Positions 51,506 to 60,134 of a DNA stretch of 62,094 nt are shown here, piece after piece. The notes beneath the pieces are model-generated. The model had not been told where the DNA came from and searched no databases. It saw only the letters and a program-made list of their open reading frames with translations. Position 1 is the first letter of the stretch. The number at the start of each line of letters is the position of its first letter. The DNA is from an uncultured Lachnospiraceae bacterium (lineage in GTDB: Bacteria; Bacillota; Clostridia; Lachnospirales; Lachnospiraceae). The translations under genes were made by a program, and so were the position numbers. The stretch lies in assembly GCA_902767135.1 (NCBI GenBank), contig CACXGE010000116.1, forward strand, positions 1-62,094, given 5' to 3'.

Positions 51506-52159
51506 ATGAAAGATTATCAGGCAATTTTATTTGATTTGGACGGAACATTGTTGAATACAAGTATTGGTGTTATGGAAAGTGTGGAGTACACCATTGACAA
51601 GTTGGGTTATGAAAAGCTTCCACCAGAAGCTGTGAAACGATTTGTGGGACCTCCAATTCAGGATTCCTTTATTCGTGAATATAAGGTAAGCAAGGAAGAG
51701 GCTCAAAAGGGGGCAAATATCTTTCGGGATTATTATAAAAATGAAGGATTACTAAAAGCCGAGCCCTATGATAATCTGTATGAATTCTTTGAATTATTAA
51801 AGAAACAGGGAAAAAAGATGGCTGTGGCTACCTATAAGCGCCATGATTATGCCATGAAAATTTTGGAGCATTTTCATATCTCCGATTACTGCGATTCCAT
51901 GAACGGTGCGGACAATGAAAATGTCCTTACCAAAGCTGATATTGTGGTAAAGTGCATGGAAGAGTGCGGAGTGACGGACCGCAGCAAGGTGGTCCTCATT
52001 GGAGATAGCGAGTATGATGCCATTGGAGCAAAAGGAGTAGGGATTGATTTTATCGGAGTGACTTATGGTTTTGGCTTCAAGACAAAAGAGGATGTAAATC
52101 AGTATGAAAACGTGGCAGCAGCAGACAGCGTGGCGGAATTGATAGAACTATTTAAATAA
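51506..52159 (+). CDS. HAD-superfamily phosphatase (Gph/PgmB-like)
   Basis: The 217-residue protein has the HAD motifs in order: LFDLDGTLLNTS (nucleophile Asp), ATYKR, the lysine region with KADIV, and IGDSEYDAIGAKG. A helical cap (about 15-85) places it with phosphoglycolate phosphatase and beta-phosphoglucomutase types. After the aldolase by 14 bp, it could remove a phosphate from a sugar-acid phosphate, as KdsC does in Kdo synthesis, though KdsC has no such cap. AGGAGG lies before ATG. A terminator follows, so it closes the operon. Confidence 0.88.
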   Translation: MKDYQAILFDLDGTLLNTSIGVMESVEYTIDKLGYEKLPPEAVKRFVGPPIQDSFIREYKVSKEEAQKGANIFRDYYKNEGLLKAEPYDNLYEFFELLKKQGKKMAVATYKRHDYAMKILEHFHISDYCDSMNGADNENVLTKADIVVKCMEECGVTDRSKVVLIGDSEYDAIGAKGVGIDFIGVTYGFGFKTKEDVNQYENVAAADSVAELIELFK

Positions 52160-52166
52160 AAATAAG

Positions 52167-52206
52167 AAATAGATACAGGCGGATAAGCTTGTATCTATTT
52201 TGTATG
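52167..52206 (+). terminator. Terminator closing the 41.4-52.2 kb operon
   Basis: AAATAGATACA (52167-52177) pairs with TGTATCTATTT (52190-52200) around a 12-nt loop, followed by TTGT. A smaller hairpin, CCGGTG/CACCGG (52212-52217/52223-52228), comes next. Confidence 0.65.
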
Positions 52207-52255
52207 TTTAGCCGGTGATAAACACCGGATTGATAAATATAGAAAGGGGTTTTCT

Positions 52256-54034
52256 ATGAGTGAAAGAAAGGTATCGGTAATTTTACCGGTTTATAACACA
52301 AAAGAATATTTAGACACTTGTTTTTCCTCCTTGATAAATCAGACGTTAAAGGAAATTGAAATTATTGTCATTGATGATGGTTCCACAGATGGCTCCTCAG
52401 AGGTTCTGAAAGAGTATGAAAATAAATATGACAATATCCACCTGATTTCCGTTTCCAATGGGGGGCAGGGAAGAGCAAGGAATATTGGAATAAAACAGGC
52501 GAAGGGAGAATATATTGGGTTTTGTGATTCGGATGATTATTTTGAACAAAACGGTCTGGAGCTAATGTATGAAAAGGCAAAGGCAAAAGATTTTGATTTA
52601 CTTATCAGCCCTGAGTATCGAAATAGGAAGGAAAATCAGTATATATTAGGGGAGATTCCACAACCAGTGGATAAATCTACCTTAATCCGGAATCTTAATC
52701 TAATTAGTTTTCCAAGTCTGTTGGTAAAGAGGGAATTGTTTGAAAAAGCAGGAAGTATTCCAGAAATTGTCTTTGAGGATGTGGCATATATTCCAGGGCT
52801 GATCTCAAAGTGTGAGAACCTTGGATATCATACTGTTCCGGTGTATCATTATGTGGAGCGGTCTACTTCCACTTTGTTTCAGACAAAAGAAGAGAAAATT
52901 TTGGATTTATTAAAGGCTGTAGATTATGCCAAGAGCCATGTGGAAAGAGAGTTTCAAGATGAAATCACCATGGCAATGGCAAATAAACTTACAGAAAAGG
53001 TAAGAACCCTTTGGTATTTTTCAGATGTGGTGTTAGAACACCTAAGAACCTGGAAAATGGAGATTGAAAACAATCCTATTTATTTGGAGAATCCTAAAAA
53101 GTTTCGTCAGATGACAGGCTTTTTAAATCTTCCGGAGCAGCCTTTTACAAAACTTTTGTATACCAACGGATTTGAGAAAAATTCCAGACAGTTTTCCAAT
53201 GCAGGATTTCGACAGGGTGGGGAAGTGATATATCTTTCAGAAGAGAATTGTAATATCGGCTGTTGTAAGAAAGCGGAAATATTGTTCCAGGCAAAAAAAT
53301 TTCAAGAGTTAAGTGCCTATTTTGCCATGAAGAAAATCCTGGAAACCTCAGGAGTTTATGTTTCGGATAAGATGGAAATTACAGGGGTGTTTGACGGAAT
53401 CAGGTACTTTAGGGCATTTTACTGTTATGAATCAGAGGAAAACTTCACTTCCAATGTATTTGGCGGACAAAAGCAACAGCGGGAGATGAAGAAGATTCTA
53501 GAACTTTTTGAACAGGATATGGAAATGACCATGGCAGAAGCAATCAGACAGGCCCTGGTGGAGTGTTACGATGTTGTTCCAGATGGAAAAAATAAGTACA
53601 CCAAGTATCCGGTATTGTTGCTTTCTCCTCTGGCTTCCATAGCAAATGCCGGTGGAAGGATTACTCTGACCAAACAGGTGGATTTTGAAGAAGAGGAAGA
53701 TAGCAAAAAGTCACTTGTGACCATGCCACAGGATACCTTAGAAACCATATATAACTTCCCAACGGGATGGCAGAATGCCCAGATTAACAATGAAAAATAT
53801 CATGTGAGTGATTTGAGAAGGAAGCTTAGAAATCAGACAGAAAAGGCAGAGTATCTCAAAGGCAGGGTGGAACAGAAAGAAAGCAGACTTTTGGAAGAAA
53901 AAGCAAAGGTAAAAGAATTAAAGACCAGCCTGGCTTATAAAGGTGGCAGTGCTATGCTGGAAAGTAAAATCGGAACTTTGATACTTAGATTGTTTCTGAA
54001 ATTGGAGAGTAAAAAGAAGAAATCATATTCATAG
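52256..54034 (+). CDS. GT2-family glycosyltransferase with long unassigned C-terminal region and coiled coil
   Basis: Residues 1-220 of 592 are a GT2 domain: VSVILPVYNTKEYLDTC, IIVIDDGSTDGS, NGGQGRARNIG and CDSDDYF with the metal aspartates. Residues about 300-520 contain GGEVIYLSEENCNIGCC, VFDGIRYFRAFYCYES and LLLSPLASIANAGGR, which I do not recognise. Residues 535-592 form a charged coiled coil ending in a basic tail (KLESKKKKSYS). The layout suggests a transferase tied to a second activity or to a partner. AAAGGGG precedes ATG, and the gene follows the operon terminator by about 50 bp. Confidence 0.82.
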   Translation: MSERKVSVILPVYNTKEYLDTCFSSLINQTLKEIEIIVIDDGSTDGSSEVLKEYENKYDNIHLISVSNGGQGRARNIGIKQAKGEYIGFCDSDDYFEQNGLELMYEKAKAKDFDLLISPEYRNRKENQYILGEIPQPVDKSTLIRNLNLISFPSLLVKRELFEKAGSIPEIVFEDVAYIPGLISKCENLGYHTVPVYHYVERSTSTLFQTKEEKILDLLKAVDYAKSHVEREFQDEITMAMANKLTEKVRTLWYFSDVVLEHLRTWKMEIENNPIYLENPKKFRQMTGFLNLPEQPFTKLLYTNGFEKNSRQFSNAGFRQGGEVIYLSEENCNIGCCKKAEILFQAKKFQELSAYFAMKKILETSGVYVSDKMEITGVFDGIRYFRAFYCYESEENFTSNVFGGQKQQREMKKILELFEQDMEMTMAEAIRQALVECYDVVPDGKNKYTKYPVLLLSPLASIANAGGRITLTKQVDFEEEEDSKKSLVTMPQDTLETIYNFPTGWQNAQINNEKYHVSDLRRKLRNQTEKAEYLKGRVEQKESRLLEEKAKVKELKTSLAYKGGSAMLESKIGTLILRLFLKLESKKKKSYS

Positions 54035-54063
54035 AGGGGATTTTGGGGCAGGTAATAAAAAAA

Positions 54064-54092
54064 TTGACAAGTCTTTTTATTTATTTTAATAT
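54064..54092 (+). promoter_or_regulatory. Near-consensus sigma-A promoter inside the cluster
   Basis: TTGACA (54064-54069), exactly 17 nt, TAATAT (54087-54092), 52 bp before ATG 54144. The best match to consensus in the window. Confidence 0.7.
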
Positions 54093-54143
54093 ATATATGG
54101 CTTTTGGACTGGGATTTTCTATGATTTTCGGGAAAAAAGTCAA

Positions 54144-55025
54144 ATGAAGCAGAGGTTGTGTAAAAAAATGAGGAAGCAGAAGGAAAAAATAGATTTTGTA
54201 ATACATTTCTTAGTTGTTCTGGTATCCATAGGCTGTTTTTTTGTTGTGTGTATGGATGTTCAGAAAAATCTGGTGGAACAGGTGGGATTTTTTCAGATTG
54301 CTGGAATTATAGCCACTGCGGTTTGTGTAAATTTTATCAAAGCATTGCGGATGTATCTGTTAATCTTTGACTTTAGAATTTCTTTACACAAATTTGTGAA
54401 GTTCTATACAATCACTGCATTTGTGAATATAACGGTACCACTTAAATGTGGGGAAGTGTATCGGGGATACTATCTGGGAAATATGGTAAAGTCCACGTCG
54501 GAAGGATATATTTTGGTGATTCTTGACCGATTTGTAGATACACTGGCATTGATAACAGTGGTGATTGGTGCCAATATGTTTTTAGGGACAGATATGGACT
54601 TGGTGTACTTGGTTTTGGTTGCATTTGTATGCATCTTCTTTACTATATATCTGCTGTTCCAGCCCTTATATACCTATTGGAATCATTATTTAATTTATAA
54701 TAGAAGTTCAAATAATACGTTGAAAGCATTGCATTTATTGGAAGGATGCCATAAACTGTACGAAAACATAAGAGAAATTATAAAAGGAAAATTTATCATA
54801 CTATATGTGCTTTCTCTGATTGCCTGGATGGTGGAGATGGTAAGTATGGTAACCTTAAGTAGCAGATTCACAGGAAAATACATCAGCGAATATTTAAGGG
54901 ATATTTTGACAGGAGAGACCACTCAGTATAATTATTTCTTTGTGATTGGAAGTATACTTATATACGGGGTGGCGTTGATTATGGTCACATTGAGAAGGAA
55001 AGGAAATAGAGAATGCAGGCGATAG
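54144..55025 (+). CDS. LPG-synthase-TM-like (UPF0104/AglD-like) membrane protein
   Basis: The 293-residue protein has about seven helices. ALRMYLLIFDFRISLHKFVKFYTITAFVNITVPLKCGEVYRG after the second helix resembles the lysylphosphatidylglycerol-synthase TM family, whose members often flip or use lipid-linked groups next to glycan genes. ILDRFVDTLALI is a further shared block. The ribosome site is weak (GGGAAAAAAG). Its end overlaps the next gene by 13 bp, so the two are translationally linked. Assignment is by motif only. Confidence 0.6.
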   Translation: MKQRLCKKMRKQKEKIDFVIHFLVVLVSIGCFFVVCMDVQKNLVEQVGFFQIAGIIATAVCVNFIKALRMYLLIFDFRISLHKFVKFYTITAFVNITVPLKCGEVYRGYYLGNMVKSTSEGYILVILDRFVDTLALITVVIGANMFLGTDMDLVYLVLVAFVCIFFTIYLLFQPLYTYWNHYLIYNRSSNNTLKALHLLEGCHKLYENIREIIKGKFIILYVLSLIAWMVEMVSMVTLSSRFTGKYISEYLRDILTGETTQYNYFFVIGSILIYGVALIMVTLRRKGNRECRR

Positions 55026-56476
55026 CGGTATATGATAACCTGATTCGGCCAAATGAGATTATTCGGGAAGTCATTGGCGATAAGGGATTTGGTGATGTTG
55101 TTGTCAAAAGAAAAAGATTGGAAGAATTTTATCAGGAAAATATTGCTGGGATTTTTTCAGAGTATAAATGGTATACCTGTAATAATTTATATGATGTAAA
55201 AGAATTGTCAAGGATAATGGCAAATCATAAGGAAGAGGAAAACGTAAGAATTTTACACTGTTTCTCAAATCATATTGTATCGGAACTAGAGTTGGTAAGA
55301 CTAACTTTTGGTAAATTGCAGTATGTACATGAAAATATAAGTGTAACTGCAAACAATAAGACAGTTGCACTTATGTTTTACAATATAAATGATTATGTAG
55401 AATACTTAAATAAGATCGTAGATGTAGAAAATGAGGAAAAAGTGATAAAAGAGAGCAGATACCCCAATATTCAGATAGAGGGTATGGGCTATATTGGAGA
55501 GATTGGAAATTTTATTCAATGTATTACAGGGAATTTTGACTCCAGGTTTTTTAATTCCTTACAGGGGAATGAATATTCTATTCGCAAGGCATCTACAAAC
55601 AAGAAAAAGATTCAGAGTGAGTATACATACTACCACCTTCTTCCGGATCAAATGAAGGGATGGTTTGTATTGCCTTATGATTATCAGGAAGATGAAGAAA
55701 AAGCCAGCTATGAGATGGAACGGCTGCATATGACGGATATTGCCATTAAATGGGTACACAGTTCCATTGATTGCAAAGAGTTTGAAGAACTGATGGAGAA
55801 GTATTTCTATTTTTTCCAAATCAGAGAAAAGAAGGAAGTATCCCCGGATACATATCATGCAGTTAGTAAGGCCTTGTATGAGGATAAGGTGAAAAAAAGG
55901 ATTTGTCAGCTAAAAGAATTACCCCAGTTTGAAAAAATAGAAAAGCTGTTATCCAATTGTAAGGAACACAATAATATTGATGAAATCTATGAGTGGTATC
56001 TGAAACTGAAAGAGACAGTTGAGAAAAGAACCACCTTTCCTACGGAAAGTGTTATTGGTCATGGTGACCCTTGTTTTGCAAACGCTTTGTACAATAGGTC
56101 TACAAAGACATTAAAGTTTATTGACCCTAAGGGAGCGTTGACAGAGGAAGAACTTTGGACCAATCCATATTATGATATTGCGAAATTAAGCCATTCTGTA
56201 TGTGGAAGATATGACTTTTTTAATAATGCAATGTTTGAGATTACCATAAATGATGAATTTGAATACGAATTGACCATACCTTTTGACAATGAGGAATATA
56301 AGAAAATATTCAGAAGAAAAGTAGAAGAAAACGGATATGATTACTGGACCGTTCGTTTGTACGAGGCATCATTATTCTTATCAATGCTGCCTTTGCATAT
56401 TGATTATCCACATAAGGTATTTGGATTTTTGTTAAATGCGATAAATATGTTAAAGGAGATTGAAGAGAATGTATAA
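55013..56476 (+). CDS. APH/choline-kinase-fold-like protein, possible small-molecule kinase
   Basis: The 487-residue protein has VIGHGDPCFANALYN (HGDxxxxN catalytic loop) near residue 344 and LKFIDPKGA (metal-binding DxKG in place of DFG/DxD) near 365, then NPYYDIAKLSH. This is the C-lobe pattern of the aminoglycoside/choline kinase fold. The N-terminal 200 residues, with no clear relatives known to me, replace a normal N-lobe; an ATP-binding lysine is not obvious. With a HAD and a nucleotidyltransferase right after, it resembles the LicA-LicC logic (kinase then activation). It might also be a pseudokinase. Confidence 0.65.
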   Translation: MQAIAVYDNLIRPNEIIREVIGDKGFGDVVVKRKRLEEFYQENIAGIFSEYKWYTCNNLYDVKELSRIMANHKEEENVRILHCFSNHIVSELELVRLTFGKLQYVHENISVTANNKTVALMFYNINDYVEYLNKIVDVENEEKVIKESRYPNIQIEGMGYIGEIGNFIQCITGNFDSRFFNSLQGNEYSIRKASTNKKKIQSEYTYYHLLPDQMKGWFVLPYDYQEDEEKASYEMERLHMTDIAIKWVHSSIDCKEFEELMEKYFYFFQIREKKEVSPDTYHAVSKALYEDKVKKRICQLKELPQFEKIEKLLSNCKEHNNIDEIYEWYLKLKETVEKRTTFPTESVIGHGDPCFANALYNRSTKTLKFIDPKGALTEEELWTNPYYDIAKLSHSVCGRYDFFNNAMFEITINDEFEYELTIPFDNEEYKKIFRRKVEENGYDYWTVRLYEASLFLSMLPLHIDYPHKVFGFLLNAINMLKEIEENV

Positions 56477-56864
56477 GGATTACTCATTTGTATTTGATAT
56501 TGATGGCACGATCTGTCCTATTAAGAAAAAAGAAGAGAAATATGAGGACCTGGTTCCTTTTGCTGATGTAGTAGAAAAAATCAGATACTATCACGAGAAT
56601 GGGGCGAAGATAGTGTTGTTTACATCCAGAAATATGAACTCCTATAACGGAAATCTTGGATTGATTAACAAAAATACAGCGAAGATTTTAAATGAATGGC
56701 TGGAGAAATGGGAAATTCCCTATGATGAGATTCTATTTGGAAAGCCATGGCCGGGACATAAAGGATTTTATGTGGACGATCGCTCAGTAAGACCAGATGA
56801 GTTTTTAAAATATGATGTAGAGCAGCTAAATAAAATTTGTGAAGAAAGCAGAGGAAATTTATAA
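56469..56864 (+). CDS. Small HAD-family protein (capsule-type)
   Basis: A 131-residue HAD with no cap: SFVFDIDGTICPI (nucleophile motif), VLFTSRNMNSY (motif 2, with Ser-Arg), a lysine in GKPWPGHKGFYVDDRSVRP that carries motif 4 DD. This size and the TSRNM and GKPW blocks mark the short HAD proteins of polysaccharide loci. It may remove phosphate from a sugar or amino-alcohol phosphate. ATG 56469 with AAAGGAG ten bases before; it overlaps the kinase-like gene by eight bases, so both are probably expressed together. Confidence 0.8.
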   Translation: MYKDYSFVFDIDGTICPIKKKEEKYEDLVPFADVVEKIRYYHENGAKIVLFTSRNMNSYNGNLGLINKNTAKILNEWLEKWEIPYDEILFGKPWPGHKGFYVDDRSVRPDEFLKYDVEQLNKICEESRGNL

Positions 56865-56866
56865 GA

Positions 56867-57604
56867 ATGCAGAAAATGAATATAATCATTACTATGGGAG
56901 GTTTGGGTTCCAGATTTATCAAGGCTGGATATAAGGTGCCTAAGTATATGATTGAGGCGAAAGGAAAAACATTGTTTGAATGGTCTATGGACAGCCTCAC
57001 AGATTATAATCAGGGGGTTTGCAGATATATTTTTGTAGTACGTAAAGAGGACAATGCAAAAGATTTTATTTTGGAAAAATGTAAACAGTATGATTTTCCG
57101 TCTTTGGGAATCCAAGTTCATATCATAGAATTGGATGCTCTTACCGATGGTCAGGCTACTACGGCTATGATGGCAATACCATATTGTAAAGAGAACGAAA
57201 GTATTATGATTTACAATATAGATACCTATGTAGAGCCAGGAGAATTAAAGCTGGATGCCATTCATGGAGAAGGACATATTCCATGCTTTCATGCAGACGG
57301 GGACCATTGGAGTTTTGCCAAATGCGATGAAAGTGGAAAGGTAGTAGAGGTAAGAGAGAAAGTCAGAGTATCGGATAACTGTACTTTAGGAGCTTATTAT
57401 TTTTCTTCCGCCTCCCTTTACAAACAAATCTATGAGGAATATTATGCTGATGGAGCCAATTTAGAAAAAGGGGAAAAGTACGTTGCCCCATTATACAATT
57501 ATATGTTGCAAAAAGGCATGGAAGTAACTATCAGTATCATAGATTTTGATAAGATTCATGTATTGGGAACCCCAGAGGAATTAGAGGCGTTCTTAAAGGC
57601 ATAA
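56867..57604 (+). CDS. Sugar-1-phosphate-type nucleotidyltransferase
   Basis: The 245-residue protein has NIIITMGGLGSRFIKAGYKVPKYMI (nucleotide-binding GGxGSR and the lysine), IVELD-like IIELDALTDGQATTAM, the metal-binding IYNIDTYV and LGAYYFSS. This is the NTP_transferase fold used for dTDP-, CDP- or UDP-activation. It follows the HAD by two bases and completes a kinase-like, HAD and nucleotidyltransferase set. The nucleotide and the activated compound are unknown; CDP-choline-like and hexose products are both possible. Confidence 0.83.
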   Translation: MQKMNIIITMGGLGSRFIKAGYKVPKYMIEAKGKTLFEWSMDSLTDYNQGVCRYIFVVRKEDNAKDFILEKCKQYDFPSLGIQVHIIELDALTDGQATTAMMAIPYCKENESIMIYNIDTYVEPGELKLDAIHGEGHIPCFHADGDHWSFAKCDESGKVVEVREKVRVSDNCTLGAYYFSSASLYKQIYEEYYADGANLEKGEKYVAPLYNYMLQKGMEVTISIIDFDKIHVLGTPEELEAFLKA

Positions 57605-57616
57605 AAGGAGACGAAA

Positions 57617-58588
57617 ATGATGAAAGAAAATCCAAGATTGTGTATTGTAATACCCTGTTATAACGAAGAACAGGTGTTGCCCATTACAGCCCCCCTTTTT
57701 TTGGATGAGATAAATAGCTTAATTTCAAAAAATATGGTATCAAAGGACAGTAGGATTTTGTTTGTGGATGATGGAAGTAAGGATGATACTTGGGGATATA
57801 TTCAGGAGCTGGCAAAGAACAGCCCTTACTTTATGGGGATTCGTCAAAGTAGGAACCGAGGTCATCAAAACGCTGTTCTGGCAGGGCTCATGGAAGCAAA
57901 AGATGGATTTGATATTACCATATCCATTGATTGTGACGGACAAGATGATATTTCTTCCATGGAGGAGATGGTGTCAGAGTACCACAGAGGCAGTGAGATT
58001 GTGTATGGAGTGAGAAGTTCCAGAGCAACAGATACCTTCTTTAAACGTTTTACAGCCCAGTCTTTTTATCATTTGTTGAATTCTATGGGAGTAGAGTGTG
58101 TGTACAACCATGCAGACTACCGCTTAGTTTCTGCTAAGGTTTTACAGGAGTTAGAAAATTACAAAGAAGTGAATTTGTTTTTAAGAGGCATGATACCTCT
58201 CATTGGATTTAAAAGCAGCATTGTGTATTATGAAAGACACACACGTATGGCAGGAGAGAGCAGCTATCCGTTAGGGAAGATGATTTCTCTGGCACTGGAT
58301 GGAATTACCAGCCTCAGTATTAAACCAATTCGTTTTATCACAGGATTTGGAATCTTTGTGGCATTGATGAGTTTTGTAGGTGTCATTTGGTCTGTATTAG
58401 CCCATTTATTTGGAACAACCGTCAGTGGATGGAGCAGCATGGTAAGTATTATCTGCTTTGTCAGCGGAGTTCAGTTGATTTGTATGGGAGTTTTGGGAGA
58501 ATATATCGGTAAGATATATTTAGAAACCAAAGCCAGACCTCGGTATATTATCAGTGACAGAACACAAGATGGTGTAAATAAGGATTAG
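57617..58588 (+). CDS. GtrB-like undecaprenyl-phosphate glycosyltransferase, second copy
   Basis: A 323-residue GT2 with two C-terminal helices (about 240-265 and 275-300). It shows CIVIPCYNEEQVLPI, LFVDDGSKDDTW, NRGHQNAVLAGL, SIDCDGQDDISSM and ADYRLVSAKVL, the GtrB/DPM family pattern. Only about a third identical by eye to the copy at 32143, so a different sugar is likely. It starts 12 bp after the nucleotidyltransferase with AGGAGA before the ATG. ABC exporter genes follow. Confidence 0.92.
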   Translation: MMKENPRLCIVIPCYNEEQVLPITAPLFLDEINSLISKNMVSKDSRILFVDDGSKDDTWGYIQELAKNSPYFMGIRQSRNRGHQNAVLAGLMEAKDGFDITISIDCDGQDDISSMEEMVSEYHRGSEIVYGVRSSRATDTFFKRFTAQSFYHLLNSMGVECVYNHADYRLVSAKVLQELENYKEVNLFLRGMIPLIGFKSSIVYYERHTRMAGESSYPLGKMISLALDGITSLSIKPIRFITGFGIFVALMSFVGVIWSVLAHLFGTTVSGWSSMVSIICFVSGVQLICMGVLGEYIGKIYLETKARPRYIISDRTQDGVNKD

Positions 58589-58600
58589 AAGAGTGTAGAT

Positions 58601-59389
58601 ATGTTAGAAAAATTAGTATCAGATACAAAAAAATATTGGAATTATGCAGTTTATGCAACGAAGTCCCAGTTAAAATCAGAGGTAGCAGGTTCCCATTTAA
58701 ACTGGTTGTGGTGGGTGTTAGATCCACTGCTTTTAATGCTGGTGTACTGGTTTATTGCCATCGCATTAAAAAGCAGCGGTTTGGCCTATTTCCCCATTTA
58801 TATTTTTATTGGCTTGACTTTATGGAATTTCTGGAACGGTGTGGTAACAGGAAGTATCCGGTTGTTAAAAGCAAACAAAGGTACGGTTTCCAGGGTGTTT
58901 TTGCCTAAATTAACCCTTCTCTATATCAAGATGATGGTAGTAGGGTTTAAAATGTTGATTTCTCTTGGAATCGTAGTGCTTATGATGCTTTGTTACCGTG
59001 TGCCACTTACCTGGAATGTCTTATATACGATTCCATTAGTGTTTGTTTTGTTTTTGGTAACCTTTGGTTTTAGTACAATTTTAATGCATTTTGGTGTGTT
59101 TGTGGAGGATTTATCCAACCTGGTCAGTGTTGCGATGAGACTTTTGTTTTATTTAACAGGTATCTTTTATTCCATTGAACAAAGTAATATTCCAGATGTT
59201 TTCAAAAATATGTTATTATATTGGAACCCGGCTTGTTATGTCATCACAGGATTTCGCAATACACTGTTATATGGACGAGGTATCAATTTGTATGCCTTTG
59301 CCTTTTGGATAGTAGCAGGGTTTGTGTTGTCTTTCATTGGAATCAGATTAATCTACAAATATGAAAATAGTTATGTAAAGGTGTTATAG
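58601..59389 (+). CDS. ABC-2 type polysaccharide/teichoic acid exporter permease (TagG/Wzm-like)
   Basis: The 262-residue protein has six helices after an amphipathic start (KYWNYAVYATKSQLKSEVAGSHLNWLWWVLDPLLLMLVYW), the family's opening block. LTLWNFWNGVV and FYSIEQSNIP with WNP later are typical. It exports a lipid-linked polymer with the ATPase encoded seven bases on. The pair suggests that at least one glycan here is made by the ABC-dependent rather than the Wzx/Wzy route. Confidence 0.92.
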   Translation: MLEKLVSDTKKYWNYAVYATKSQLKSEVAGSHLNWLWWVLDPLLLMLVYWFIAIALKSSGLAYFPIYIFIGLTLWNFWNGVVTGSIRLLKANKGTVSRVFLPKLTLLYIKMMVVGFKMLISLGIVVLMMLCYRVPLTWNVLYTIPLVFVLFLVTFGFSTILMHFGVFVEDLSNLVSVAMRLLFYLTGIFYSIEQSNIPDVFKNMLLYWNPACYVITGFRNTLLYGRGINLYAFAFWIVAGFVLSFIGIRLIYKYENSYVKVL

Positions 59390-59396
59390 AAAGAAA

Positions 59397-60131
59397 ATGA
59401 ACAAGGATGCAATTACCGTAAAGGATTTAAAAATAATATATCGAAGTCTGCAGTCAAAGTCTATTAAGAAAAATCTGTTTCATCCAAAGAAATCAGAGCG
59501 AAGTAATTTTGAGGCAATTCGTGGAATCAGTTTTTCTATCAAAGAAGGAGAGATTGTAGGAATTATTGGAAAAAATGGTAGCGGAAAATCTACGCTTTTG
59601 AGAGCATTGGCGAATATTTTTGCACCGGATGAAGGAAGTATTGATATTCATAATCACACCATGTCCTTGATGGCAATCGGTGTAGGATTCCAGACGAATT
59701 TGACTGGAAGAGAAAATATTATTCTGTCAGGAATGCTCTTGGGATTTGAGGAGGAATTTATACGAAGTAAGGTAAAGGAAATCATAGAATTTTCAGAACT
59801 GGGTGATTTTATTGACGTACCGGTAAAGAATTATTCCAGTGGTATGCATTCAAAGCTTGCTTTTTCCATTACCTCTGTATTGGAGACCGATATTATGCTC
59901 ATTGATGAAGTATTGAGTGTGGGAGATGCCAGATTCCGCAAAAAATCAGAAAACAAAATGCGGGAACTGATTTCGGACAAGCATAGAACTGTGGTGATTG
60001 TATCTCACAGTATCGGAACCCTGCGTTCTTTATGTGACAAGGTAATCTGGATGCACGATGGAGAAATCCGTATGTACGGAGAAACCAATATGGTGCTGGA
60101 TGAGTATCTGGCGTTTATGGAGGAAGATTAA
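59397..60131 (+). CDS. ABC exporter ATPase (TagH/Wzt-like)
   Basis: A 244-residue ATPase with Walker A GKNGSGKST (residues 58-66), SIGVGFQTNLTGRENI, the ABC signature NYSSGMHSKLAF, Walker B DIMLIDEVLSVGD and the switch VIVSHS. It lacks the C-terminal carbohydrate-binding domain of long Wzt proteins, so it is the short type with no chain-end recognition domain. The LFHPKKSERSNFEAIRGISF region is that of teichoic-acid exporters. Four bases separate its stop from the MBOAT gene. Confidence 0.93.
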   Translation: MNKDAITVKDLKIIYRSLQSKSIKKNLFHPKKSERSNFEAIRGISFSIKEGEIVGIIGKNGSGKSTLLRALANIFAPDEGSIDIHNHTMSLMAIGVGFQTNLTGRENIILSGMLLGFEEEFIRSKVKEIIEFSELGDFIDVPVKNYSSGMHSKLAFSITSVLETDIMLIDEVLSVGDARFRKKSENKMRELISDKHRTVVIVSHSIGTLRSLCDKVIWMHDGEIRMYGETNMVLDEYLAFMEED

Positions 60132-60134
60132 ATC

